From NCBI RefSeq assembly GCF_004801315.1, contig NZ_SSNW01000002.1:124001-188000 (forward strand): a stretch of DNA of 64,000 nt, read 5' to 3'. Below are positions 55,827 through 64,000 of the stretch, in pieces. Positions within the stretch are counted from its first letter, which is position 1; every line of letters starts with the position of its first letter. Source of the DNA: Deinococcus sp. Arct2-2 (GTDB lineage Bacteria; Deinococcota; Deinococci; Deinococcales; Deinococcaceae). Under the pieces are notes generated by a model. It was not told the DNA's origin, made no database searches, and worked only from the letters and a program-made list of their open reading frames with translations. A program made the position numbers and the translations under genes.

Positions 55827-55844
55827 GTGTTTGTGCTCCTTTTG

Positions 55845-55950
55845 GGGGCAGAAAACCCCCTGTCCGCTTTGCGTCTACCTCCCCTTAAGGGGAGGACAAA
55901 AACTCAGAGCTGCTCCCCATTCGAGGGAAACATTGCGAAGCAATTGGGGA
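55845..55950. repeat. G/C-rich intergenic repeat between hpaE and hpaB
   Basis: Contains CTACCTCCCCTTAAGGGGAGG (perfect dyad CCTCCCCTTAAGGGGAGG inside), GCTGCTCCCC and ATTGCGAAGCAAT, the same modules as 38848-38985. On the minus strand it lies upstream of hpaB and may add a hairpin that modulates expression between hpaE and hpaB. Confidence 0.6.
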
Positions 55951-57528
55951 TTACTCCGCCAACTTCTTATCTACTCCGTCCCGCATTGGCTGCCCTTCCC
56001 CCACGCCCAGCCGCGCCGTTTTGTGCGTGCCCAGCGAGATAGCAATGTTTTTGGTTTCCATATAGAACTCGAAGGAATGGTCGCCGCCGTCGCGCCCGAT
56101 GCCGCTGTTTTTCACGCCGCCAAAGGGCGTGGGCAGATGCCGCACATTTTCGGAATTGACCCAGACCATGCCCGCTTCCACTTGCTGGGCAAAGCGGTGG
56201 GCGCGGGTAATGTCGTTCGTCCAGAGGTAGGCGGCGAGGCCGTAGCGCACGCCGTTGGCGACGCTCAGGGCTTCGGCTTCGTCGGCAAAGGGGATAGCGG
56301 TCAGCACCGGGCCAAAGATTTCTTCTTGAGCAATTCGCATGTCGGCCCGCGCCCCGGTAAACAGCGTGGGGGCCACATAATTTCCGCCCCGCGCTTCTCC
56401 ACCCGCCGCAATGGTCGCGCCTTCATCCTGCGCCAAATCAAAGTAGGAGGTGACTTTGCCCGTGTGCCGGGGGTGAATCAGCGGCCCGACTTCGGTGGCG
56501 GGGTCGAGCGGGTGGCCCACGCGCAGATTGCGGGCGCGTTCGGCAATGCGGGCGGTAAATTCATCGTAAACGCCGCTTTGGATCAGCACCCGGCTGGAGC
56601 TGGTGCAACGTTCCCCGTTCAGGCTGTAAATCATGAAGACGACGGCGTCCAGCGCTTTTTCTAGATCGGCATCGTCGAACACCACCACCGGATTCTTGCC
56701 GCCCAGTTCGAAGTGAACGCGCTTGAGGGTGTCGGCCCCCTGCCGCATGATGTGGCTGCCCGTCGTCGTCTCGCCCACAAAGGCCACCGCCTGAATCAGC
56801 GGGTGTTCGGTCAGCGCCTTGCCCGCGCTTTCGCCGTAGCCGTGCACCACATTCACGATGCCGCCGGGCAACCCCGCTTCCTCGAACACGCCGTTCATGA
56901 TTTCGGCCAGCAGCGTGGCCGTTACCGGACTCCATTCGGCGGGTTTGTGGACCACCGTGCAGCCCGCCGCCAATGCTGGGGCAATCTTCCAAGTACTCAG
57001 CATAAACGGCGTATTCCACGGCGTAATCACTCCCACCGGGCCAATCGGTTGGCGCAGGGTGTAGTTGATAAACCCGGGTGCAGGAAGGCTTTGGCCATCG
57101 TTTGCACTGGGGGCACGGTCGGCAAAAAAGCGGAAGTTCTCAGCCCCGCGTATGGCCGCCGATTTCATAAAGCGGATGGCCTGCCCGGTGTCGAGGCTCT
57201 CCAGCAAGGCGATTTCGTCGGCGCGGGCCTCGATTCGGTCGGCGATACGGTGCAGCAGGCGGCGGCGTTCGGCCCCGCTCACGTTGCGCCAGATTTGGAA
57301 GGCGCCGTGGGCAGCGCGGGCAGCGCGGTCAATGTCGCCCGCCGTGCCGCTGGGGGCGCTGGTCAGCACGCTGCCATCGTGAGGATTCACCGAGTCGAAG
57401 CGTTCGCCCCCGTCCGATTCTGCCCAGTGCCCGCCGATCAGATGGCGTAGGGGCTGAAGCTTGGCTACAAGAGCTGCCGCTTTTTCTACGTTCGGGTGCG
57501 TCGTTTTGGGAAGCATCGTTTGGGTCAT
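55951..57528 (-). CDS. hpaE: 5-carboxymethyl-2-hydroxymuconic semialdehyde dehydrogenase
   Basis: NAD-dependent oxidation of the ring-cleavage product. 525 residues, a full-length aldehyde dehydrogenase with FELGGKNPVVVF (general base Glu region), NGERCTSSSRVL (catalytic Cys), EEIFGPVLTAIPF and TPFGGVKNSGIGRDGG near the end. The N-terminus is about 30 residues longer than many HpaE. It overlaps the preceding secreted-protein gene by 4 bases. Confidence 0.92.
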   Translation of the reverse strand: MTQTMLPKTTHPNVEKAAALVAKLQPLRHLIGGHWAESDGGERFDSVNPHDGSVLTSAPSGTAGDIDRAARAAHGAFQIWRNVSGAERRRLLHRIADRIEARADEIALLESLDTGQAIRFMKSAAIRGAENFRFFADRAPSANDGQSLPAPGFINYTLRQPIGPVGVITPWNTPFMLSTWKIAPALAAGCTVVHKPAEWSPVTATLLAEIMNGVFEEAGLPGGIVNVVHGYGESAGKALTEHPLIQAVAFVGETTTGSHIMRQGADTLKRVHFELGGKNPVVVFDDADLEKALDAVVFMIYSLNGERCTSSSRVLIQSGVYDEFTARIAERARNLRVGHPLDPATEVGPLIHPRHTGKVTSYFDLAQDEGATIAAGGEARGGNYVAPTLFTGARADMRIAQEEIFGPVLTAIPFADEAEALSVANGVRYGLAAYLWTNDITRAHRFAQQVEAGMVWVNSENVRHLPTPFGGVKNSGIGRDGGDHSFEFYMETKNIAISLGTHKTARLGVGEGQPMRDGVDKKLAE

Positions 57529-58271
57529 GGTTGCTCCTGAGTAGGCGTGCGGGTGAGTGGCGTGCTGATGGAATAGGCGAGGAACGGTTCGGTTTGCAAC
57601 AGCTTTGTGCCCTGCTTTACCTGCACAAACGCGGCGTAGGGATGAAATTTAATCAGATAGGTATAGCCGGCTTTATTGAAGGTGTATTCCGGGCCAATGT
57701 CATCGTGCGCCACCGTGCCGCCCGTCAAATAAACTTCCAGCGTGCCGTCAAAATTGCGTGTGGCATAGGTAATCTTGCCACCGTTTTCCCAAATGATGAC
57801 GGTGCGTTTGGCGGTTACGCCCATAAAAGCGGCGTCCGGCACGTAGCGGCAGCGCACATCCTCATAAGGCGTTTTGAAACCGTTCACGGCGCTCATGCGG
57901 TAAGCGGGGTCGTTAACGTTCAGCACGTTGCTGAGGCGTACATTGCCGTCCGAATCAGGCTGTTTGGCTGGATTCAGAGCCACAAAAATCGTTCCCGCCG
58001 CTCCCTCTCCCGGCCCCAGTTGATAGGTTCCGGTTTGAATCTTATTGGGCGCACGCTTCAGCCAGCGGGCCAGCGTCACAGGCTGCGGTGAGGCGGGTGC
58101 TTTGGCTGGGTTGGTCAGTGCCAGCACGCGGTCAGGAGCATCGCACCAAGCAAAGGCGGGCTGCGTTTTGCCGTTCAGCGTCACGTAAGAATCCATCCGG
58201 TAAGCGGCTTGAGCGGCGGCAGAACCAGAAGCGGCGAGGGTCAGAGCCAGCAGGAAGAGTCGAAAAGTCAT
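57525..58271 (-). CDS. Secreted protein of unknown function inside the hpa operon
   Basis: A 248-residue exported protein: signal peptide MTFRLFLLALTLAASGSAAA (with cleavage near AQAAY), then a mature domain with two Cys (FAWCDAP, DVRCRYVP) and regions such as VIIWENGGKITYATRNFDGTLEV. No family recognised. It overlaps hpaE by 4 bases (ATGA), so it is cotranscribed with the catabolic genes; a role in envelope response to, or uptake of, aromatic acids is possible. The start could be further upstream at 58295 or 58349. Confidence 0.65.
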   Translation of the reverse strand: MTFRLFLLALTLAASGSAAAQAAYRMDSYVTLNGKTQPAFAWCDAPDRVLALTNPAKAPASPQPVTLARWLKRAPNKIQTGTYQLGPGEGAAGTIFVALNPAKQPDSDGNVRLSNVLNVNDPAYRMSAVNGFKTPYEDVRCRYVPDAAFMGVTAKRTVIIWENGGKITYATRNFDGTLEVYLTGGTVAHDDIGPEYTFNKAGYTYLIKFHPYAAFVQVKQGTKLLQTEPFLAYSISTPLTRTPTQEQP

Positions 58272-58333
58272 ACCCGCAGACTGCTCTCCACGCATGAGCT
58301 TTCGCCCCAAATTGGCTGACCACTCATCGCCTT

Positions 58334-59134
58334 TCATCGCCCGTCCCACTCGCCTTCTTTGCTTTCCTTCCCCGTAATCGGCTCCGCACCCTCATCCTCT
58401 TCCTCAATCCCGTTTTGCAGAACGCCGAGGCCTTCCACTTCCAACGTCATCACGTCGCCGGGGCGCACATGGCTGATGCCTTTGGGCGTGCCCGTCAAGA
58501 TCACGTCGTTTTCCTGCAGGGTCATGAAGCGTGAAATATGCTCGATCAATTCGGGAATTGAGAAAATCATGTCGCGGGTGCTGCCCTGCTGCCGCAACTC
58601 ACCGTTGACGTGCGCCGTCAGTGTCAGATTGTGCGGGTCGGCTACCTCGTCGGCGGTCACGTAGTACGGCCCCAGCGGGCCAAATGTATCCCAGCCTTTG
58701 CCGCGCATCGGGGGCCGGAACGTGTTGGTCACGTAATCGCGCACCACCAGATCATTCCCGATGGTGTAACCGCCCACATAATCCATTGCATCTTTGGCCT
58801 TCACGCGGCGGGCGTCGCGGCCAAGGATCACGCCTAATTCCACCTCATAGTGCATAAATTCTGCGCCACGCGGATAAATTACCGTTCCGCCGTGAGGCAG
58901 CAAAGTGGTGTTGGGTTTCCAGAACAGGGCCGGTTCGCTGGGTTGCGTCAGGCCCAATTCGCCTGCGTGGTCGTTGTAATTCAGTGCCAGCGCGATTACT
59001 TTGGGCGGGTCTACGGGCAACATAAATTGCACGGCGGCAGGGTCATGGGCGACACCAGCAGCATCTATCAATTTTCCGTCGTGCAGGTGGCCTTTAAGCT
59101 GCCGGCCCCCAACAATAAATCTGGCGTATTTCAA
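58334..59134 (-). CDS. Fumarylacetoacetate hydrolase family protein (HpaG-like isomerase/decarboxylase)
   Basis: A 266-residue single-domain FAH-family enzyme. Metal ligands are in MHYEVELGVILG (Glu, Glu) and an Asp in TIGNDLVVRDY; the family core VILTGTPKGISHVRPGDVM is intact. In E. coli, HpaG is a two-domain decarboxylase/isomerase of over 400 residues, so this one may cover only one of the two steps or act as a homodimer for both. TTG start with AAAGGAG 8 bases upstream. It is the first gene of the leftward operon, followed by the secreted-protein gene. Confidence 0.85.
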   Translation of the reverse strand: MKYARFIVGGRQLKGHLHDGKLIDAAGVAHDPAAVQFMLPVDPPKVIALALNYNDHAGELGLTQPSEPALFWKPNTTLLPHGGTVIYPRGAEFMHYEVELGVILGRDARRVKAKDAMDYVGGYTIGNDLVVRDYVTNTFRPPMRGKGWDTFGPLGPYYVTADEVADPHNLTLTAHVNGELRQQGSTRDMIFSIPELIEHISRFMTLQENDVILTGTPKGISHVRPGDVMTLEVEGLGVLQNGIEEEDEGAEPITGKESKEGEWDGR

Positions 59135-59181
59135 GGTTGAGACTCCTTTGGTGGAGAGAACGTTGGATTGTTGATTTGCTC

Positions 59182-59187
59182 AGCATA
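59182..59187 (-). promoter_or_regulatory. Candidate -10 box of the hpa operon
   Basis: TATGCT on the minus strand (59187-59182), about 50 bases before the TTG start. No good -35 hexamer is visible, which would fit an activator-dependent promoter. Confidence 0.35.
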
Positions 59188-59212
59188 AGCCCAACACTCC
59201 GCTGCCTTTTAG

Positions 59213-59248
59213 ACAAAATGTGGATTGTGTTCGTCTGCTTTGTACAAT
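59213..59248. promoter_or_regulatory. Divergent-region dyads and leaderless -10 of the hpa regulator
   Basis: ACAAAATGTGGATTGTGT at 59213-59230 is an imperfect inverted repeat. TTGTACAA at 59240-59247 is a perfect palindrome overlapping TACAAT (59243-59248), the -10 box 7 bases before the ATG at 59256. This is a likely binding region for the divergent PucR-type regulator. Confidence 0.45.
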
Positions 59249-59255
59249 GCGACAA

Positions 59256-60485
59256 ATGCCCAACCTTACCCAGTTGCGGGTTTCTCTACATCTGCCCAAC
59301 GGAAAGCAAGGGCAAAAGACCTTTGGAACGCTGGAAGAAGCTGCTGCACTGCTTCCTGCTGTGTCTGCGAAACAAGTGCAAGAAGCTGCTCTTGGACTTT
59401 TGGCGCAAGAAGCATTGGCCCCCGCCGCACTTCCTGCCTTGCTCTCGGCATTGCGTGAATCCATGCTGCATGTCCGCCCAGAGCAAGAACTTACCGCACT
59501 CTTGGCCCGTCTGACTGGAGGCCGCGCCGAAATCCGGGCCAGTTGGGGCGACGTGGTGGCTTGTGCAGGCTTGCCTACAGGTGAGCCTCTCTCGCTGCGC
59601 CTGATGCACGGCGGGCGGCATGTGGGGGCGCTGTTGTTGGACGTACCCGCCCAGTGGCAGGCCATCTTGCCCATCGCTGCCGAATATGCGCTGCTGGCGC
59701 GCTTGCAATCGGCGGCGGCGGGCGCGGCACGGCGTCGGGTGGGCGAGCGCACGCTGGACGCTTTGCTGCTGGGCAATGGTTCCGAGAATGCTGTTTTGGA
59801 CGGCGAATCCTACGCTGTGGCTGTGGCTGCCTTCTCTTCCGAATCGGCTCCCGGCGTCCGGGCACGCACCGCCCGTGCCGCCGCGCTGGATGTGTTGGCA
59901 GCAGTGGGCGAAGGCTACTTTTTTGAGCGCACGCCTGGGCCAGAGTTGGCGTCTGAGCGGGCCGGACTGGTCTACTGCACTGTGCAAGACAACCGCGCCG
60001 TGTGGTTGTGGCCCACGCACGAGCTAGAGCGGGAATCAGTTGGTTTGCACGCCGCCCTGACCGCCTCGACTGCTCAGGATGTGCGCCTCGGGGTCAGCGG
60101 GCGGCATGTGGGGGCAGGAACGGCCCGCGCTGCGCTGAACGAGGCCCGGCAAGCCCTCGCTGCCACCCGTGAGACACGCGGGTTCACGCTGTTTCACTCG
60201 ATGGACGCGCTGTATGCCTTGCTGTCGGGCGGCGCACTGGGCACCTTGAAAGCCCAGATTCGGGCCCGCTTGGCCGTGCTGGACGACGATGGGCGCATAG
60301 AGACTACCTTGCGGGCCTACCTGACGCACACAGGTTCGCTGTCGCTGCTGGCAATGCGCCAAAATCTGCACGTCAATACCCTACGTTACCGCCTGCGCCG
60401 CGCCGAGGAAGTCTTGGGCGGCAGCCTTAGCGATCCTCAACTGCTGGCCCGGCTGTATTTGGCGTTTGGGGCGGAGGAGGGCTGA
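59256..60485 (+). CDS. PucR/CdaR-type transcriptional regulator, likely controlling hpa
   Basis: A 409-residue regulator with an N-terminal variable part, a central GGDEF-like/CdaR region (AVAAFSSESAPGVRARTARAAALDV, RLGVSGRHVGAGTARAALNEARQAL) and a C-terminal HTH_30 (RAYLTHTGSLSLLAMRQNLHVNTLRYRLRRAEEVLGG). Divergent from the hpa operon with 121 bases between, a typical activator position. I chose the ATG at 59256 because TACAAT lies 7 bases upstream (leaderless); the longer ORF runs through that promoter. Confidence 0.85.
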   Translation: MPNLTQLRVSLHLPNGKQGQKTFGTLEEAAALLPAVSAKQVQEAALGLLAQEALAPAALPALLSALRESMLHVRPEQELTALLARLTGGRAEIRASWGDVVACAGLPTGEPLSLRLMHGGRHVGALLLDVPAQWQAILPIAAEYALLARLQSAAAGAARRRVGERTLDALLLGNGSENAVLDGESYAVAVAAFSSESAPGVRARTARAAALDVLAAVGEGYFFERTPGPELASERAGLVYCTVQDNRAVWLWPTHELERESVGLHAALTASTAQDVRLGVSGRHVGAGTARAALNEARQALAATRETRGFTLFHSMDALYALLSGGALGTLKAQIRARLAVLDDDGRIETTLRAYLTHTGSLSLLAMRQNLHVNTLRYRLRRAEEVLGGSLSDPQLLARLYLAFGAEEG

Positions 60486-60487
60486 CC

Positions 60488-61453
60488 TTACCGCTGCGCG
60501 TGACCCTCTGCACGGGCTGTGTGTACCAACTCGGCAATAGCTCCGGCCCACTGTGGAAACTCGAAGACAAAGCCCGCCTTGAGCAGACGCTCCGGTGTAA
60601 CCCAGCGGCTCTTGAGGAGCAGTTCTGCTTCAGACTTCATCACCCGTGCGCCCAAACCGATCAGGCCAGCGGTAGACGGAATCCCCAGCGGCACGCCCCA
60701 CGCGGCCCGGTAACCGCGCAAAAACTCCCGGTTGGGCAGAGGTTCGGGAGCGCTGACGTTCACGCCGCCTGCTAAGTCGTGTTCGATCAAAAACTCTATG
60801 GCCCGGCAAAAATCACGCTCATGAATCCATGAGACGTATTGCCCGCCGCCCGCCATCGCGCCTGCGCCGCCCAGCCGCACCACAGCGTCGGTGGTTTGCA
60901 TCACGCCGCCTGCACCCACGCCGTACACCATCGCGGTTCGCAGGGCCACGCGCCGGGTCTGGGGCAATTCTTCTTCCATCAGCGCGGCTTCCCAGCGGCG
61001 GGCCACATCCACGCTAAAGCCGCTGCCGATGTCGCCCGCTGCTTCGGTTTGGGCGTGGTCGCGGGCATCTCGGTAGAAGGTGGCGGTGCTGGAATTCAGC
61101 CAGACGTGGGGTGGCTGGGCGGCCTCCTGAATCGCTCGGCCCAGCGCACGGGTGCTGAGAAGGCGCGACGTGTAGATGTCCAGCATGTTCTGAGCGGTGT
61201 AGCGGCAATTCACCGTTCGGCCCGCCAAGTTCACCACTGCCTGCGCGCCGTTCAGTTCACGCGCCCACGCGCCTTGCCGCACGCCGTCCCACTGCACCCA
61301 GCGGGCCGGAGTGGGCATGGAGGGTGCCGAACGCGAGAGGATGATCACATCCCAAGCGCCCTGCGCTGGCGCAGCAACATACCGTGCCAGTGCGCGGCCC
61401 AAAAATCCTGAACCGCCCGCGATGACCATGCGCCGCGCCTGCTTTGTGTGCAT
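60488..61453 (-). CDS. TIGR01777 family epimerase-like protein
   Basis: A 321-residue extended SDR with a C-terminal DUF1731 domain. Motifs: VIAGGSGFLGRALARYV, VNLAGRTVN, SSTATFYRDARDHAQTEA, SWIHERDFCRAIEFL, VNVSAPEPLPNREFLR and the C-terminal LLKSRWVTPERLLKAGFVFEFP. This family (YfcH/SulA-like) has unknown substrate. TAACTT (61465-61460, minus strand) lies 6 bases before the ATG at 61453. It converges with the hpa regulator gene (2 bases between stops). Confidence 0.9.
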   Translation of the reverse strand: MHTKQARRMVIAGGSGFLGRALARYVAAPAQGAWDVIILSRSAPSMPTPARWVQWDGVRQGAWARELNGAQAVVNLAGRTVNCRYTAQNMLDIYTSRLLSTRALGRAIQEAAQPPHVWLNSSTATFYRDARDHAQTEAAGDIGSGFSVDVARRWEAALMEEELPQTRRVALRTAMVYGVGAGGVMQTTDAVVRLGGAGAMAGGGQYVSWIHERDFCRAIEFLIEHDLAGGVNVSAPEPLPNREFLRGYRAAWGVPLGIPSTAGLIGLGARVMKSEAELLLKSRWVTPERLLKAGFVFEFPQWAGAIAELVHTARAEGHAQR

Positions 61454-61506
61454 GGCTCTAAGTTACGCTCGGCCAGTCTGGACAGATGGCCCGCTCCGCC
61501 CAGCCG

Positions 61507-62475
61507 TCAGGGTGTGCCGGGGGCCGCGTCTCCGGTCTGAATCTGGTCTGTCTGTATCTGATCTGGGCGCTGAAGTTTCCAGCCCACAGTCAACTGGGTC
61601 GCGTGTTCCGATATCCAGCGCACAGCGTCGCTGCGGGGGCTAGAAATGGCGCTGTGGTCTTCGCGCACCGACACGAACGTCTCAATTCCGGTGCGGCTCC
61701 CATCTGGGCGGGCGTTGCGGGTCAGGTCGAACAGGTAATTGATGGGCAGGCCACCCGCCGGACTGGTGCGGGCAGGCAGGCGCTTGCTCTGCACCTCTAA
61801 ATTGCGTTCTACGTTGGGCCACACGACATCCTTGCCGCGCAGCGTACCCGCCGAAGTCGCCAAATTATCGCAGGCTTGGGCGGGCTTAGGCAGGCCGGGG
61901 GCCGGATAATTCAGCGGTACGGGCGGCCGGTCGGTGGCGCGGTCTGCCGTCCAGAAGGTGCAACTTCCGTCTAGGTCGATCAGCAGCGAAAAGCGGACAT
62001 CTGGGTTGATGCGCGTCAGGTAATGCGTCCAGATCACGCCCTGCGAGTGGCCCAGCAACACCAGACGCGGCGGATTCGGCCCGGCCAGCCAAGACGTTTT
62101 CATGCGGTCTAGGTCACGCACCAGCGCCCCGAAGCCGGGTTGAAAGGCCAAGACCTGCCTCGAGAAAAAAGTTTCGTTGGCGTTGCTGGCGTACCCAGCC
62201 ACCTGCACGCTCAGGCCTGTGGCGGCCAAGGCATTGGCCACAGCGTCTACCGTCCCCCTCGGCGTCAGCGAATCCCAATCGTCACGCGGGGCGGCGCAGG
62301 GGGGGCCGCAGCGTCCCGAAACGCTGAGCAGCACCACATCGGGCGGCGCGGCATTCAGGTTCAGCGCAGGCGACGCACCGGGGCGCCACGTCAGCGGCGC
62401 ACAGCTGGACAGCAGGGCCGCCGTCAGTAGCGCGGCAACTGAGGTGGGGCGAATGGGGAGCGGAGGCCGGGGCAT
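61507..62475 (-). CDS. Lipoprotein with alpha/beta hydrolase (lipase-type) motif
   Basis: A 322-residue exported lipoprotein. Signal AALLTAALLSSC with lipobox Cys25, then a hydrolase-like domain whose nucleophile motif LLGHSQG is present; DLDGSCTF and EDHSAIS may carry Asp and His. The C-terminus ends with the short tandem DQIQTDQIQT, a direct repeat. It resembles secreted esterases of unknown substrate. TACAGT lies 8 bases before the ATG, fitting a leaderless mRNA. Confidence 0.72.
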   Translation of the reverse strand: MPRPPLPIRPTSVAALLTAALLSSCAPLTWRPGASPALNLNAAPPDVVLLSVSGRCGPPCAAPRDDWDSLTPRGTVDAVANALAATGLSVQVAGYASNANETFFSRQVLAFQPGFGALVRDLDRMKTSWLAGPNPPRLVLLGHSQGVIWTHYLTRINPDVRFSLLIDLDGSCTFWTADRATDRPPVPLNYPAPGLPKPAQACDNLATSAGTLRGKDVVWPNVERNLEVQSKRLPARTSPAGGLPINYLFDLTRNARPDGSRTGIETFVSVREDHSAISSPRSDAVRWISEHATQLTVGWKLQRPDQIQTDQIQTGDAAPGTP

Positions 62476-62679
62476 CGTGCCTCACTGTAGGGCCTCCCAA
62501 ACAGCCAAACGTCAGGCGGGTGACGGTTGCCGCCCTCTGCCCCCGTTGCCTCTAGGTTTGATTGCCCCGCGTTGGCTAACGCTTGTTAGCCTGACCGCTT
62601 TTTCTGCTACCATCCCTCTAATCCAAGTTGCCAGTTTTCCCGCCCAGTTTCCCGCTCGGCGGCGTATGGAGGTTCACCC

Positions 62680-63831
62680 ATGAAGCGTTCCCATCAGGCC
62701 CGTCTGACCCTCACTGCACTTCTCGCCGTGTCCTCGCTGGCCCTCGCCGATGTGCGGGTGGGCGTAATCGTTTCGGCCACTGGCCCCGCCGCCAGCCTCG
62801 GTATTCCCGAACGGAACACGGTGGCCCTGCTGCCCCAAACCATCGGCGGCCAAAAGATCATCTACACCATTTTGGACGATGCCAGCGACACCACCACTGC
62901 CGTGACCAACGCCCGCAAGCTGATTCAGGAAAACAAAGTCGACCTGATTATCGGCACCACCACTACCCCTGCCAGCCTCGCCATGATTGACGTGGCGGCC
63001 GAAAGCAAGACGCCGATGATCTCTCTGGCCGCCTCCGAAAGCATCATCAAGCCGGTAGATGCCCGCCGCTCTTGGGTCTTCAAAACGCCGCAAACCGACG
63101 CATTGATGGCAGCGGCCATCGTGGCGCATATGCAGCAAAACAAGGTCAAAACTGTGGGATACATTGGCTTCAACGATGCCTACGGCGAAGGCTGGCTGGC
63201 CGAGTTGCAGAAGAACGCCGCCGCACGGGGCATCCGGGTGGTGGCCACCGAACGCTACGCCCGCACCGATACCAGCGTGACCGGCCAAGTGTTGAAAGTG
63301 CTGGCCGCCAAGCCCGACGCCGTGCTGGTCGGTGCGTCGGGCGTGCCCGCCGTGCTGCCCCAAAAAACCCTGAATGACCGCGGGTACGCGGGCAAAATTT
63401 ACCAGACGCACGGCGTCGCCAACGCCGATTTCCTGCGTGTGGGCGGCAAAGACGTCGAGGGCGCGATCCTGCCCGCTGGCCCCGTGCTGGTGGCCGATCA
63501 ATTGCCCGATTCGAACCCCATGAAAAAAGTCGGACTGGCTTACAGCAATCTCTATGAGGGCAAATACGGCCAGAATTCGGTCAGCACGTTTGGGGCGCAC
63601 ATGTGGGACGCGGGCCTGCTGATGCAAAAAGCTATTCCAGTGGCCCTGAAAAAAGCCAAACCCGGCACCGCCGACTTCCGTGAAGCTCTGCGAGACGCCC
63701 TGCAAGGCACACGCAACATCATCGGCGCACACGGCATTTTCAACCTCAGCGCCACCGATCACCTTGGCCTAGACGCCCGCAGCCGCGTCATGGTGCAAGT
63801 CGTGAACAACACTTGGAAGTTGATCAAGTAA
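62680..63831 (+). CDS. ABC transporter substrate-binding protein (branched-chain amino acid / LivJ type)
   Basis: A 383-residue periplasmic binding protein. Signal peptide TLTALLAVSSLALA, then VRVGVIVSATGPAASLGIPERNTV, the type I binding fold of Leu/Ile/Val-type and other amide-binding proteins, with VVATERYARTDTSVTGQVLKVLAAKPDAVLV and DLGLDARSRVMVQVV. GGAGG 7 bases before the ATG. No permease is visible within the window, but the right edge is 170 bases away. It could bind aromatic acids given the hpa operon 3 kb away, but this is only a guess. Confidence 0.88.
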   Translation: MKRSHQARLTLTALLAVSSLALADVRVGVIVSATGPAASLGIPERNTVALLPQTIGGQKIIYTILDDASDTTTAVTNARKLIQENKVDLIIGTTTTPASLAMIDVAAESKTPMISLAASESIIKPVDARRSWVFKTPQTDALMAAAIVAHMQQNKVKTVGYIGFNDAYGEGWLAELQKNAAARGIRVVATERYARTDTSVTGQVLKVLAAKPDAVLVGASGVPAVLPQKTLNDRGYAGKIYQTHGVANADFLRVGGKDVEGAILPAGPVLVADQLPDSNPMKKVGLAYSNLYEGKYGQNSVSTFGAHMWDAGLLMQKAIPVALKKAKPGTADFREALRDALQGTRNIIGAHGIFNLSATDHLGLDARSRVMVQVVNNTWKLIK

Positions 63832-63841
63832 AGCTTTGATC

Positions 63842-63908
63842 ACGGATTCCGTCTGATTCCCGTCCAGTCGGGAAAGCACCGCCTGTTCGTTCATCTCCCG
63901 GAATCCGT
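63842..63908. repeat. Inverted-repeat element C (ACGGAYTCCG family)
   Basis: ACGGATTCCG at 63842-63851 and CGGAATCCGT at 63899-63908 are perfect inverted copies. Inside, TTCCCG and CGGGAA form a second hairpin. It begins 10 bases after the stop of the binding-protein gene. Confidence 0.75.
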
Positions 63909-63925
63909 ACATTTCCTTCTCGCTC

Positions 63926-63980
63926 TGCTCGGATGAAAAGCGCAAATGCACCGCTTTTCATCTGAATCTATACGAGTCGT
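63926..63980. repeat. Inverted-repeat element D (variant)
   Basis: GATGAAAAGCG (63932-63942) and CGCTTTTCATC (63952-63962) form a perfect 11-bp stem. The flanks CTGCTCGGAT and GAATCTATACG resemble element B (26131-26186), so this is a variant copy. The remaining bases to the right edge hold no gene. Confidence 0.6.
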
Positions 63981-64000
63981 AGGCCTTGAGCTATGGGCTA

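Overview
The window looks like Deinococcus DNA. It is high-GC (roughly 60-65% by eye) with short intergenic gaps. It carries a potassium-transport kdpB-kdpC-kdpD set in which KdpD is only the N-terminal sensor half, a form known from Deinococcus and some cyanobacteria. Many genes have a TANNNT -10 box ending 5-8 bases before the start codon, which is the leaderless-mRNA arrangement described in Deinococcus. A parA-parB pair near 50 kb suggests a replicon with its own partition system, either a chromosome or a large secondary replicon; the window alone cannot say which. I see no tRNA, rRNA, CRISPR array, insertion sequence or prophage.

Layout. 1-4.6 kb: the end of kdpB, kdpC, truncated kdpD and a DUF2231 membrane protein. 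4.6-20.8 kb: a lipid / acyl-CoA block with an acyl-CoA synthetase, a lone molybdopterin oxidoreductase, a tight seven-gene leftward operon (SDR, MaoC hydratase, thioesterase, acyl-CoA dehydrogenase, SDR, APH-like kinase, histidine phosphatase), a second acyl-CoA dehydrogenase with an alpha/beta hydrolase, a quinone oxidoreductase with a MerR regulator, and manA. Two of these units share a nearly identical promoter with a palindrome in its spacer. The pairing of an APH-like kinase with an acyl-CoA dehydrogenase recalls the ACAD10/11 and Lva systems for 4-hydroxyacyl-CoA. 20.8-33 kb: DUF2330 protein, three NmrA-type reductases with an HxlR regulator, GNAT, RpiR, ArsR, small membrane proteins, a subtilase, an SPFH protein with a ribbon-helix-helix partner, and a TetR regulator.

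33.2-45.3 kb: a rightward reductive pyrimidine-catabolism locus. It holds preT, preA, a small AT-richer orphan gene, dihydropyrimidinase, an NMT1-type ABC transporter (ATPase, two permeases, binding protein), a DUF3060 protein, a ureidopropionase/carbamoylase-type M20 hydrolase, a cytidine-deaminase-like enzyme, an NTF2-like protein and a short PucR regulator. A strong sigma70-type promoter lies ahead of preT. 45.3-49 kb: a glycosidase-like protein facing a glycosyltransferase and UDP-galactopyranose mutase. 49.2-50.9 kb: parA and parB. 50.9-60.5 kb: a leftward homoprotocatechuate (4-hydroxyphenylacetate) meta-cleavage operon with hpaG-like, secreted protein, hpaE, hpaB, hpaD, hpaH and hpaI genes, facing a divergent PucR/CdaR-type activator. 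hpaC and hpaF are not in the window. 60.5-64 kb: a TIGR01777 epimerase, a lipoprotein hydrolase and a branched-chain-amino-acid-type binding protein.

The most interesting unexplained structure is a dispersed perfect palindrome, core GCTCGTCACGTGACGAGC, present six times (5.3, 9.5, 15.4, 20.8, 50.9 and 51.7 kb), always between genes and downstream of at least one flanking gene. One copy starts 16 bases after parB, another lies 0.8 kb further on, and a single unknown gene sits between the two. The CACGTG core is shared with canonical parS sites, and this ParB keeps the CTP-binding box but seems to have an unusual DNA-binding region. The palindrome could therefore be the centromere of this system, or a family of bidirectional terminator / REP-like elements. 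Two other repeat families are present: an inverted-repeat element with ends like ACGGAYTCCG, and G/C-rich elements with CTCCCCTTAAGGGGAG-like cores.
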